Shown one piece after another: positions 1 through 5,796 of a stretch of DNA of 27,761 bases. Origin of the DNA: an uncultured Clostridia bacterium (GTDB taxonomy: Bacteria > Bacillota > Clostridia > Christensenellales > Borkfalkiaceae); contig CAKQQY010000025.1 of NCBI GenBank assembly GCA_934271245.1, positions 1-27,761 of the forward strand, given 5' to 3'. A program made the translations under genes and the position numbers. Under the pieces are notes generated by a model, which made no database searches, was not told the DNA's origin, and saw only the letters and a list, made by a program, of their open reading frames with translations. Each line of letters begins with the position of its first letter. The first letter of the stretch is position 1.

Positions 1-1
1 G

Positions 2-745
2 TTAAGAGATATCGAAACCATCAACTTAGAACTCATTTTTTCCGACATAGACGCGGTAAAAAAACGTCTCGACAAGTCGTTATCGATGGTTAAAACGGGC
101 GACAAAAAATACAAAATCGAAAGCGAATTTTTACAGAGATTATACGACCATTTATCCGCGTTAAAACCTGCGAGAACGCTCGGGAACCTTTCCGAAGAAG
201 ACGAAGAAATTCTGAAATCTCTTTTCCTTCTCACCGCAAAACCCGTTATCTACACCGCTAACATAAGCGAAGCCGATATGGGAAAGGACGAAACCGAGTT
301 GCCGCTCGTCATGAAAGTTAAAGAATACGCGAAGCAGGAAAACGCCGAATATATGGTCATATGCGCAAAGACCGAAGAGGAACTCTCTTCCCTTTCGTCC
401 GAAGAACAGGAAATGTTTTTATCCGAACTGGGACTTAAAGAAAGCGGACTTGACAGGTTGGTTAAAACTTCTTACAGGCTTTTAGGTCTTATAAGTTACC
501 TTACCGCCGGCGAAAAAGAAGTCCGCGCCTGGACGATTAAGCAAGGCACGAAAGCGCCGCAGGCGGCAGGCAAAATTCACTCCGACTTCGAAAAGGGATT
601 TATCCGCGCCGAAATCGTCGATTACGACGTTTTAGTAGAACTCGGCAGTTTTAACGCCGCGAAAGAAAAAGGCAAGGTTCGCGCAGAAGGAAAAGATTAC
701 GTTATTAAAGACGGCGACGTGGTTTTATTCCGCTTTAACGTTTAA
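2..745 (+). CDS. ychF: Redox-regulated ATPase YchF/OLA1, C-terminal part (partial at 5' end)
   Basis: The reading frame is open from base 2, so the gene starts outside the window; 247 residues remain of a family usually about 365 long. The visible part begins with the family's DIETIN segment and a helical coiled-coil region, continues through the end of the G domain (KPVIYTANISEAD, about residues 80-92 of the fragment, which replaces the guanine-specifying element and fits ATP preference), and ends with a TGS-like domain (DYDVLVELGSFNAAKEKGKVR, then KDGDVVLFRFNV). YchF is a ribosome-associated Obg-like ATPase linked to oxidative-stress responses and translation. A stem-loop terminator follows about 70 bp after the stop. 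The assignment is firm; the P-loop itself lies outside the window. Confidence 0.95.
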   Translation, partial: LRDIETINLELIFSDIDAVKKRLDKSLSMVKTGDKKYKIESEFLQRLYDHLSALKPARTLGNLSEEDEEILKSLFLLTAKPVIYTANISEADMGKDETELPLVMKVKEYAKQENAEYMVICAKTEEELSSLSSEEQEMFLSELGLKESGLDRLVKTSYRLLGLISYLTAGEKEVRAWTIKQGTKAPQAAGKIHSDFEKGFIRAEIVDYDVLVELGSFNAAKEKGKVRAEGKDYVIKDGDVVLFRFNV

Positions 746-812
746 TATTTTTATTATAAAAGTAAACGTCCCGGCAAAAAGGCAGAACTTCTCGTATTAT
801 TTTTTCGTATGA

Positions 813-845
813 AAAAAGGCTCTTAAAAAGAGCCTTTTAATTTTA
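813..845. terminator. Bidirectional intrinsic terminator, copy 1 of a 33-bp repeat
   Basis: An 11-bp perfect stem (814-824 with 828-838, loop AAA) has a T-rich tract on both sides: TTTTAATTTT on plus and TTTTTT on minus. It can end ychF on plus and the TM2 gene on minus. The 33 bases 813-845 recur exactly at 1577-1609. Confidence 0.85.
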
Positions 846-852
846 TGTTTTT

Positions 853-1224
853 CTAATACACGAAGTACGGATTAGGTTTGCACAACAATATTATAAGATC
901 TATAAACGTTCCTATGCCGAAAAGACCCAGCGTGAACAAATATAAAATACCCGTGCCGACTTTACCTTCGTAAAATCTATGCACGCCGAAAGCGCCGAAA
1001 AACAAACAAAGAAAAAACGCTACCCATTTGTTTTTGGGTCTTCCGACGATACCGATAACGTTCGCGTTAGCGTTCGTGTTATTGTTTACCACGTTTACTA
1101 CGACGGGTTTTTCCTGCGCGGGCGCCGCCGCTGCCGCTGTTCCGTCCGCCTTTGCCCCGCACGCAGAACAAAACGTTTCGTTTTCACCTAATTGCTTTCC
1201 GCAACTACTACAAAATTTTGCCAT
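853..1224 (-). CDS. Zinc-ribbon and TM2-domain membrane protein
   Basis: This 123-residue protein starts with a zinc ribbon (CSSC and CSAC, Cys 5, 8, 19, 22), has an Ala/Pro/Asn-rich linker, and ends with a TM2 domain: a first hydrophobic segment (WVAFFLCLFFGAFGVHRFY), a short GKVGTG loop and a second segment (ILYLFTLGLFGIGTFIDLIILL). TM2 proteins are small two-helix membrane proteins, mostly without assigned function. I place the start at 1224 (MAKFCSSCG), not at the longer in-frame ATG at 1299. A GGGAG site lies at 1233-1237, 8 nt upstream, and the consensus promoter at 1302-1330 would start transcription at about 1295, downstream of the longer start. It is divergent from an XRE regulator, which probably controls it. 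Its substrate or partner is unknown. Confidence 0.85.
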   Translation of the reverse strand: MAKFCSSCGKQLGENETFCSACGAKADGTAAAAAPAQEKPVVVNVVNNNTNANANVIGIVGRPKNKWVAFFLCLFFGAFGVHRFYEGKVGTGILYLFTLGLFGIGTFIDLIILLCKPNPYFVY

Positions 1225-1301
1225 TTCTTTAACTCCCTTTTTCTTTTTCCCCACCTTATTTTGGGCAAGGTTTACGTTTAAGAAGATTACTTCTGACACA
1301 T

Positions 1302-1330
1302 ATTATATAAGAAGTTTTCTTCTTTGTCAA
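1302..1330 (-). promoter_or_regulatory. Consensus promoter of the TM2 gene with a palindrome in the spacer
   Basis: On the minus strand TTGACA (1325-1330) and TATAAT (1302-1307) are separated by exactly 17 bp, a perfect housekeeping-sigma promoter. The spacer is almost filled by the inverted repeat AAGAAG-N4-CTTCTT (1309-1324), a likely repressor site for the neighbouring XRE protein. Confidence 0.85.
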
Positions 1331-1337
1331 ATAATTC

Positions 1338-1357
1338 AAGAAGAATTCTGCTAAAAT
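1338..1357 (+). promoter_or_regulatory. Second operator-like half-palindrome and -10 element of the XRE gene
   Basis: AAGAAG-AATT-CTGCTA (1338-1353) matches the AAGAAG-N4-CTTCTT palindrome at 1309-1324 in 10 of 12 arm positions and has the same 4-bp gap. It abuts TAAAAT (1352-1357), a plausible -10 box 7 bp before the XRE start codon. There is no good -35 hexamer. The operator role is inference from position and symmetry. Confidence 0.5.
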
Positions 1358-1364
1358 TATTGAT

Positions 1365-1565
1365 ATGGTAGTCGGGGAAAATATCAAAGAATTGCGAAAA
1401 GATAAAAAAATATCCCAACAAACGCTTGCCGAGAAGATTGGCGTCAGCCAGAAGGCAATAGATTATTGGGAACGCGGCGTAAACGAGCCGAAAGCGACTT
1501 ATATCGTTAAGTTGGCTGACTTTTTCGGCGTTTCGACCGACTTTTTGTTGGGCAGAGATAATTGA
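1365..1565 (+). CDS. XRE-family (Cro/CI-type) transcriptional regulator
   Basis: A 66-residue protein consisting of one HTH_3 domain: NIKELRKDKKISQQTLAEKIG (about residues 6-26) carries the first helix and the start of the HTH, and VSQKAIDYWERG (27-38) the recognition helix. It ends in the common LADFFGVSTDFLLG motif. Such single-domain proteins bind short palindromes as dimers, often repressing their own and a neighbouring gene. It is divergent from the TM2 gene, and two related palindromes lie in the 140-bp gap. No Shine-Dalgarno precedes the ATG and a -10-like TAAAAT ends 7 bp upstream, so the message may be leaderless. A terminator identical to that at 813-845 follows. The family is certain; the regulated genes are inferred. 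Confidence 0.9.
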   Translation: MVVGENIKELRKDKKISQQTLAEKIGVSQKAIDYWERGVNEPKATYIVKLADFFGVSTDFLLGRDN

Positions 1566-1576
1566 ATTTTATATAG

Positions 1577-1609
1577 AAAAAGGCTCTTAAAAAGAGCCTT
1601 TTAATTTTA
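1577..1609. terminator. Bidirectional intrinsic terminator, copy 2 of the 33-bp repeat
   Basis: The same 11-bp stem (1578-1588 with 1592-1602, loop AAA) and T-rich tail as at 813-845, identical over 33 bases. It can end the XRE gene on plus; on minus the stem is followed by TTTTTC and could stop transcripts running past the GGGtGRT gene. Confidence 0.85.
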
Positions 1610-1679
1610 CGTCGGAAAGTTAAGCGAAAGCGATGTCGATAACGCGTTCGCGAGCCTTTTCCGTGATAATTACGTAAAG

Positions 1680-1710
1680 TAACGGCGCGGCAAAATTTGC
1701 CGCGCCGTTA
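1680..1710. terminator. Long GC-rich stem-loop after the GGGtGRT gene
   Basis: A 15-bp perfect inverted repeat (TAACGGCGCGGCAAA, 1680-1694, with its complement at 1696-1710) is centred on one A. It lies 54 bp past the stop of the minus-strand gene ending at 1764. The T-run on the minus side is weak (CTTTAC), so it may protect the 3' end of the message or share termination with the repeat at 1577-1609. Confidence 0.55.
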
Positions 1711-1763
1711 GTTACTTTTTTGTTTTGCAATACCGCGTTTATACGCCGTTTTATGCGGTTCGC

Positions 1764-2774
1764 TTATTTAAGCGCTTCCGCTACCGCAACCGCGCATGCA
1801 ACCGTCGCGCCGACCATCGGGTTATTACCCATACCGATAAGACCCATCATTTCTACGTGCGCGGGAACAGACGAAGAACCTGCGAACTGCGCGTCGCTGT
1901 GCATTCTTCCCATAGTATCGGTCATACCGTAAGAGGAAGGACCTGCCGCCATGTTGTCGGGGTGAAGAGTTCTTCCCGTGCCGCCGCCGGATGCAACGGA
2001 GAAATATTTCTTGCCGTTTTCTACGCACCATTTTTTATAGGTTCCCGCAACGGGGTGCTGGAATCTGGTAGGATTCGTCGAGTTACCCGTGATGGATACG
2101 CCTACGTTTTCGAGTTTCATTATCGCTACGCCTTCGGGTACGTTATCCGCGCCGTAACATTTTACGTTCGCTCTCGCGCCCTTGGAATAAGGTACTTCTT
2201 TTACGACTTTTACTTCTTCCGCGTACGGGTCGAATTCCGTTTCTACGTATGTAAAGCCGTTGATTCTCGATATTATAAACGCAGCGTCTTTTCCTAAACC
2301 GTTAAGAATAACCCTTAAAGGATTGGTTCTTACTTTGTTCGCGTTCAACGCGATTTTGATTGCGCCTTCCGCAGCAGCGAAAGATTCGTGACCCGCCAAG
2401 AAACAGAAGCATTCCGTTTCTTCGGACAAAAGCATTTTGCCTAAGTTTCCGTGACCTAAACCTACCTTTCTGTTTTCCGCAACCGAGCCGGGTATACAGA
2501 ACGCCTGCAAACCTACGCCGATATTGGCAGCAGCCGTAGCAGCGCTTTTATCACCCGTTTTTTCCGCCGCTTTGATTGCGATTGCCGAACCTACGGTATA
2601 CGCCCATTTAGCGTTTTCGAAGCATATAGGTTGGGTTTCCTGAGTGATGGTGTAAGGAGATATTCCTTTCGCGTCGCAAATTTCTTTGCATTCGTCGATA
2701 GAATTTATGCCGTATTCTTTTAACGTGGCGAGAATTTTCGCTTCACGTCTTTCGTATCCTTCAAATTGTGCCAT
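1764..2774 (-). CDS. GGGtGRT family protein (function unassigned)
   Basis: This 336-residue soluble protein matches the uncharacterised family named for its GGGtGRT motif, here at residues 263-269, followed by the conserved HPDNMAAGPSSYGMTD stretch. Other visible features are an Ala/Gly-rich region (about 60-95), the LGHGNLGKMLLSEETECFCFLAGHESFAAAEG block (107-136) with a CxC (Cys 122, 124), and a C-terminal GLIGMGNNPMVGAT loop. There is no signal peptide or membrane segment. The start is supported by AAGGAGG 9 nt upstream. It lies 14 bp behind a NifU/IscU-like scaffold gene in one operon, a pairing I remember as recurrent in Clostridia. A role in iron-sulfur or sulfur chemistry is suggested only by that pairing; the glycine-rich motif could bind a phosphate or cofactor. 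The family call is fairly sure and the function is unknown. Confidence 0.88.
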   Translation of the reverse strand: MAQFEGYERREAKILATLKEYGINSIDECKEICDAKGISPYTITQETQPICFENAKWAYTVGSAIAIKAAEKTGDKSAATAAANIGVGLQAFCIPGSVAENRKVGLGHGNLGKMLLSEETECFCFLAGHESFAAAEGAIKIALNANKVRTNPLRVILNGLGKDAAFIISRINGFTYVETEFDPYAEEVKVVKEVPYSKGARANVKCYGADNVPEGVAIMKLENVGVSITGNSTNPTRFQHPVAGTYKKWCVENGKKYFSVASGGGTGRTLHPDNMAAGPSSYGMTDTMGRMHSDAQFAGSSSVPAHVEMMGLIGMGNNPMVGATVACAVAVAEALK

Positions 2775-2788
2775 AATTTCCGTCCTCC

Positions 2789-3490
2789 TTACTCTTTACG
2801 CGGGTCGATATATTTTACCGCGCCGTCTTCGGGTTTAAAGCGACCGTATGTACCTTTGGATTTTTCGTACGCTTCGTTCGGTTCCATTCCTTTCTTTATA
2901 AAGTCGGTCATTTTGCCAAGCGATACGAATTCGTATCCGATTACCTGATTGTCCGCGTCCAAAGCCATCTTCGTGCAGTATCCTTCGGTCATTTCGAGAT
3001 ATCTTACGCCCTTCGCTTTGGTTCCGTACATAGTACCTACCATGGAACGAGCGCCTTTACCGAGATCTTCCATTCCCGCGCCGATTACCAAGCCGTCGTC
3101 GGAGAATGCCGACTGCGAACGACCGTATACTATCTGCAAGAAAAGTTCTCTCATCGCCGTGTTTATAGCGTCGCAAACCAAATCGGTGTTGAGCGCTTCG
3201 AGTATGGTTTTGCCGGGAAGAATTTCCGCCGCCATTGCCGCAGAGTGAGTCATACCCGAGCAACCTATCGTTTCGATAAGCGCTTCTTCGATTATGCCGT
3301 TTTTAACGTTCAACGACAACTTGCATGCGCCTTGCTGGGGCGCGCACCAACCTACGCCGTGCGTATAAGCGGAAATATCTTTTATTTCTTTCGCTTCTAC
3401 CCATTTTCCTTCTTCGGGAATCGGGGCGGGTCCGTGATGAGGACCTTTGCAAACGCAGGTCATTTCTTTAACTTCAGCCGAATACTGCAT
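2789..3490 (-). CDS. NifU/IscU-like iron-sulfur cluster assembly scaffold, GGGtGRT-associated
   Basis: This 233-residue protein has a NifU_N-like core at about residues 45-125: GWCAPQQGACKLSLNVKNG, then IETIGCSGMTHSAAMAAEIL, which resembles the IscU segment around its second cysteine. Cys 49 or 56, Cys 77 and Cys 106 are candidate cluster ligands; Cys 12, 14 and 172 are extra. It is far longer than IscU (about 128 residues): it has an N-terminal CVCKGPHHGPAP region and a C-terminal domain (about 140-233) unlike the scaffolds I know. No cysteine desulfurase or suf/isc genes are nearby, so this is not a standard assembly operon. GGAGGG lies 9 nt before the ATG and a good promoter at 3533-3561. 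It is co-transcribed with the GGGtGRT gene. The scaffold fold is likely; its client is unknown. Confidence 0.85.
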   Translation of the reverse strand: MQYSAEVKEMTCVCKGPHHGPAPIPEEGKWVEAKEIKDISAYTHGVGWCAPQQGACKLSLNVKNGIIEEALIETIGCSGMTHSAAMAAEILPGKTILEALNTDLVCDAINTAMRELFLQIVYGRSQSAFSDDGLVIGAGMEDLGKGARSMVGTMYGTKAKGVRYLEMTEGYCTKMALDADNQVIGYEFVSLGKMTDFIKKGMEPNEAYEKSKGTYGRFKPEDGAVKYIDPRKE

Positions 3491-3532
3491 AAATATATGC
3501 CCTCCAAATTTAGTGTTGATTTAACCTTTCTT

Positions 3533-3561
3533 ATTGTAGCATTTTATTTCGGGTTTGACAA
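3533..3561 (-). promoter_or_regulatory. Promoter of the scaffold-GGGtGRT operon
   Basis: On minus, TTGTCA (3556-3561) and TACAAT (3533-3538) are 17 bp apart, each one mismatch from consensus. The predicted start near 3526 leaves a leader of about 36 nt containing the GGAGGG site. Confidence 0.8.
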
Positions 3562-3591
3562 TTGTTTTTAAAAATTTTTCGCCGCGTTTCG

Positions 3592-4428
3592 TCAAACTTT
3601 TTCTCTTTCCCTTTTATAATAAAACAAATACTGCTGAAAATACCCCGCGTTGGCTCCGTAACGCTCGGATAAATATCGGGAAATCTTTTTTCTGTCTTTT
3701 ATTTCCCCGCGCATATCTTCCCTGTAAACCTTTTCTATCCAAACGTCCACGGGAAAAGAATCGCTTCGATTAAAACCGAAAAGAGTGACGCAGTCAGCCA
3801 CCTTTTCCCCGACACCGTAAACGCTTAAAACTTTATTTTTAAGTTCCGCGGTGGTAAGGTTTTTCCATTCTTCTACGTTTTCGCCGTTTTTTATGTTTTC
3901 GGCAAGTCTTTTTATATACGGCGCGCGATATCCGAGCCCCGTTTCGTAAAAAAAGGATATATCTTTTTCGGCAAGAGTTATTGACTTCGGGAAAGAATAA
4001 AATTTTTCGCCGAGAAAAGTTTTTTCTTCGCCGCAGGCGGCGCACAGTTTTTCTATTATTCCTTTTATTCTCGGTATATTATTGTTTTGCGACACGATAA
4101 AAGAATAAAGCGTTTCTTCGGCGTTTTGCTTCAATATTCTTATACCTTTACCGTATTTTGCCGATTCCGCTATTATTCCGCCTTCTTTCTCGGCGGCGAG
4201 ATAAATTCCCGAATAGTCTTTTTTTAAGTCGAAAAAGTTCTCGAAATACCCGGCGTCGCCGTCTTCGCATTCTATAACGGCGTTTTCCCCTTCGTTATAC
4301 GCGTACGCTCTTTTATCGAGCGACGTTACGAGATATCCTTTTTCATAAGGGAAAAATCTGAATATCTGACCGCAGGAAAGCGTGTCTTTTACGTTAAAAT
4401 ATTCGGCGCTTATAACTATTTTGTTCAT
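3592..4428 (-). CDS. 8-oxoguanine DNA glycosylase/AP lyase, OGG1 type
   Basis: This 278-residue protein removes oxidised guanine in base-excision repair. The N-terminal OGG_N region shows SCGQIFRF (residues 18-25), matching the GQxFRW loop of OGG1. SQNNNIPRIKGIIEKLC (113-129) matches the NNN loop that contacts the estranged cytosine. The helix-hairpin-helix GVGEKVADC (205-213) carries the Schiff-base lysine, Lys 209, and FPVDVW carries the catalytic aspartate, Asp 228. Both key residues are present, so activity is expected. Its start lies 12 bp beyond the terminator of rpmA and no Shine-Dalgarno site is visible. It sits where obgE often follows rpmA in Firmicutes. The family is clear; strict preference for 8-oxoG over other lesions is not provable here. 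Confidence 0.9.
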   Translation of the reverse strand: MNKIVISAEYFNVKDTLSCGQIFRFFPYEKGYLVTSLDKRAYAYNEGENAVIECEDGDAGYFENFFDLKKDYSGIYLAAEKEGGIIAESAKYGKGIRILKQNAEETLYSFIVSQNNNIPRIKGIIEKLCAACGEEKTFLGEKFYSFPKSITLAEKDISFFYETGLGYRAPYIKRLAENIKNGENVEEWKNLTTAELKNKVLSVYGVGEKVADCVTLFGFNRSDSFPVDVWIEKVYREDMRGEIKDRKKISRYLSERYGANAGYFQQYLFYYKREREKV

Positions 4429-4440
4429 AAGTAAAAAAAT

Positions 4441-4463
4441 AAGGAGCCGAATTCCGGCTCCTT
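4441..4463 (-). terminator. Intrinsic terminator of rplU-rpmA
   Basis: A 9-bp stem (AAGGAGCCG 4441-4449 with CGGCTCCTT 4455-4463, 5-nt loop) is followed on minus by ATTTTTTTA. It lies just after rpmA and immediately before the glycosylase start. Confidence 0.85.
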
Positions 4464-4469
4464 TAAAAA

Positions 4470-4745
4470 CTATTCTGCGTAAACGCTTGCTTTCTTTCCG
4501 TCTTTGCCGACTCTTTCGAACTTAACCGTTCCGTCTACAAGAGCGAAAAGGGTGTTATCTTTACCCATAGCAACGTTTTCACCCGCGTGGATTTTGGTTC
4601 CGCGTTGACGAACGATGATTCCGCCGGCTAAAACCGCCTGACCGTCGTGTCTTTTGATACCTAATCTTTTAGCGTTGCTGTCTCTTCCGTTTTTGGTGCT
4701 GCCGCCGCCCTTATGGTGAGCGAATAATCTAAATAAAAACATCAT
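4470..4745 (-). CDS. rpmA: 50S ribosomal protein L27 with Prp-type N-terminal extension
   Basis: A 91-residue L27 with the hallmark HHKGGGSTKNGRDSNAKRLG segment and the core GGIIVRQRGTKIHAGENVAMGKDNTLFAL. L27 lies at the peptidyl-transferase centre, where its N-terminus reaches the tRNAs. The first nine residues, MMFLFRLFA, match the Firmicutes extension that protease Prp removes between Phe and Ala; the mature protein would begin AHHKGGG. AAGGAGG (4753-4759) overlaps the rplU stop codon, so the two genes are coupled. No prp gene fits in the 12-nt gap between rplU and rpmA, where it is usually found. Confidence 0.96.
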   Translation of the reverse strand: MMFLFRLFAHHKGGGSTKNGRDSNAKRLGIKRHDGQAVLAGGIIVRQRGTKIHAGENVAMGKDNTLFALVDGTVKFERVGKDGKKASVYAE

Positions 4746-4757
4746 AATTCCGCCTCC

Positions 4758-5066
4758 TTATTTAGCGACTATTTCGGTAATTTTTACCGTGGTGAAAGGT
4801 TGTCTGTGTCCTTGTTTCTTTCTTTCGTTCTTTTTGGCTTTGTATTTGAACACGATTATCTTTTTGTCTTTACCCTGTTCCAAAACTTCGCCTACTGCTT
4901 TGTAACCTTTTGCTTCGTCCGCGACTTTGATTCCGTTTTCGTCGGAAATCATGACTACGTCGAATTCGACTTTGTCGCCAACGTTAGCGGAAAGTTTTTC
5001 GAATCTGATAACCGATCCTACTTCCGCTTTGTACTGCTTGTTACCGTTGTCTACGATTGCGTACAT
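4758..5066 (-). CDS. rplU: 50S ribosomal protein L21
   Basis: A 102-residue L21, the usual length. It begins MYAIVDNGNKQYKAEVG and ends with the RNA-binding KYKAKKNERKKQGHRQPFTTVKI segment typical of the family. L21 binds 23S rRNA in the large subunit. GGAGG lies 6 nt before the ATG. A strong promoter (5157-5185) and a structured leader (5067-5152) precede it, consistent with autoregulation. It is the first gene of rplU-rpmA; its stop codon lies inside the rpmA ribosome-binding site. Confidence 0.97.
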   Translation of the reverse strand: MYAIVDNGNKQYKAEVGSVIRFEKLSANVGDKVEFDVVMISDENGIKVADEAKGYKAVGEVLEQGKDKKIIVFKYKAKKNERKKQGHRQPFTTVKITEIVAK

Positions 5067-5152
5067 TTTATACCTCCGTCTCTCCAGTCTCGCCGATTAA
5101 ATTTCGGGGCGGCGCTAAGCGCACTTAATAAACCCCAATCGAGCGGCTCGAT
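5067..5152 (-). ncRNA. L21 leader (structured 5' UTR of rplU)
   Basis: The leader can form hairpin ATCGAG-CCG-CTCGAT (5138-5152), then a GGGG/CCCC stem (5106-5109, 5133-5136) enclosing GCGC-TTA-GCGC (5112-5122). A purine-rich GGCGAGACTGGAGAGAC segment runs into the GGAGG site. Position and general form fit the Firmicutes L21 leader, a known ribosomal-protein leader. The family match is from memory and needs a covariance-model search. Confidence 0.6.
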
Positions 5153-5156
5153 GATT

Positions 5157-5185
5157 ATTTTATATTATATTAAAAATTTTGTCAA
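5157..5185 (-). promoter_or_regulatory. Promoter of rplU-rpmA
   Basis: TTGACA (5180-5185) and TAAAAT (5157-5162) on minus, spaced 17 bp, in an AT-rich region. The start site is expected near 5150, at the first leader hairpin. Confidence 0.8.
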
Positions 5186-5246
5186 ACGATTTTGCATAAA
5201 AATCCTGATTATAAACAAACTATTTTTGTTTCTTTAAGGAGTGATT

Positions 5247-5684
5247 ATGAATAAAAACGAATACGAAAAAAAGGCTGTCAACGACGTATACAAAAACGCG
5301 CACATAGCGCTATTCAGTATTTCGGGACTTATGCCTGCCGTAAAAGACAACGGCATTAAAAAAGAATTGAAATCTCAATACGAGGGATATGAAAAATTCG
5401 TCGGCAACGTTTCTTCTTATATGGCGGAAAACGGTATCGAACCGAAAGAAATAAATCCTTTGCAGAAGGCTTTCATGTGGAGCAGCATAAAAATGAAAAC
5501 TTTAACCGACAAAAGTCGCAACCGCATTGCCGAACTTATGATTAAAGGCACCGTTACCGGCATTACCGAACTTACCGCCATGAAAAACGAAAAAGGGAAT
5601 TTTTCCGAAGAAACCGTAGCCTTTATCGAGGACTTACTTACGTTAGAAGAAAGTTACGAGAAAAAACTAAAAAAATATTTATAA
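5247..5684 (+). CDS. Small helical protein of unknown function
   Basis: A 145-residue, charged and almost certainly all-helical soluble protein, and the only plus-strand gene between 1566 and the window end. I do not recognise a characterised family. Four amphipathic segments can be read: about 1-28 (YEKKAVNDVYKNAHIALFSI), 33-60, 70-95 (LQKAFMWSSIKMKTLTDKSR) and 97-145 (IAELMIKGTVTGITELTAM, then the C-terminal helix). This would fit a four-helix, ferritin-like bundle, but no clear di-iron EXXH pairs are present. ATG 5247 is preferred over GTG 5241 because the AAGGAG site (5236-5241) overlaps the GTG and is 5 nt from the ATG. It is monocistronic, with a strong terminator after it. I found no convincing promoter. 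Confidence 0.8.
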   Translation: MNKNEYEKKAVNDVYKNAHIALFSISGLMPAVKDNGIKKELKSQYEGYEKFVGNVSSYMAENGIEPKEINPLQKAFMWSSIKMKTLTDKSRNRIAELMIKGTVTGITELTAMKNEKGNFSEETVAFIEDLLTLEESYEKKLKKYL

Positions 5685-5723
5685 TCTTTTATGAGCAACA
5701 GTTTTACAGTCCGTAAAGCAGAA

Positions 5724-5757
5724 CACCCGTCCGCCCGTTATTACGGGCGGACGGGTG
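5724..5757 (+). terminator. Strong intrinsic terminator of the helical-protein gene
   Basis: A 15-bp GC-rich perfect stem (5724-5738 with 5743-5757, loop TATT) is followed by GTTTTATTTTT on plus. It lies 39 bp after the stop and also shields the convergent phosphofructokinase gene. Confidence 0.9.
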
Positions 5758-5796
5758 GTTTTATTTTTCCCCGACGAAAAAAATGATTTTACAAAT

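Noticed and set aside
1225..1299. Longer N-terminus for the TM2 protein starting at ATG 1299
   Set aside because: The transcription start predicted from the consensus promoter (1302-1330) lies downstream of this ATG, and the MAKFCSSCG start at 1224 has a proper GGGAG site and begins at the zinc ribbon.
1725..2297. Plus-strand open frame of 190 codons
   Set aside because: It lies antisense inside the GGGtGRT gene, is rich in Tyr, Arg and Phe typical of a shadow frame, and has no ribosome-binding site.
2789..3490. Nitrogen-fixation NifU
   Set aside because: Only an N-terminal scaffold-like core is seen, without the central ferredoxin-like or C-terminal Nfu domain and with no nif genes nearby.
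5241..5246. GTG start two codons upstream for the helical protein
   Set aside because: The GTG overlaps the AAGGAG ribosome-binding site, which is correctly spaced for ATG 5247.
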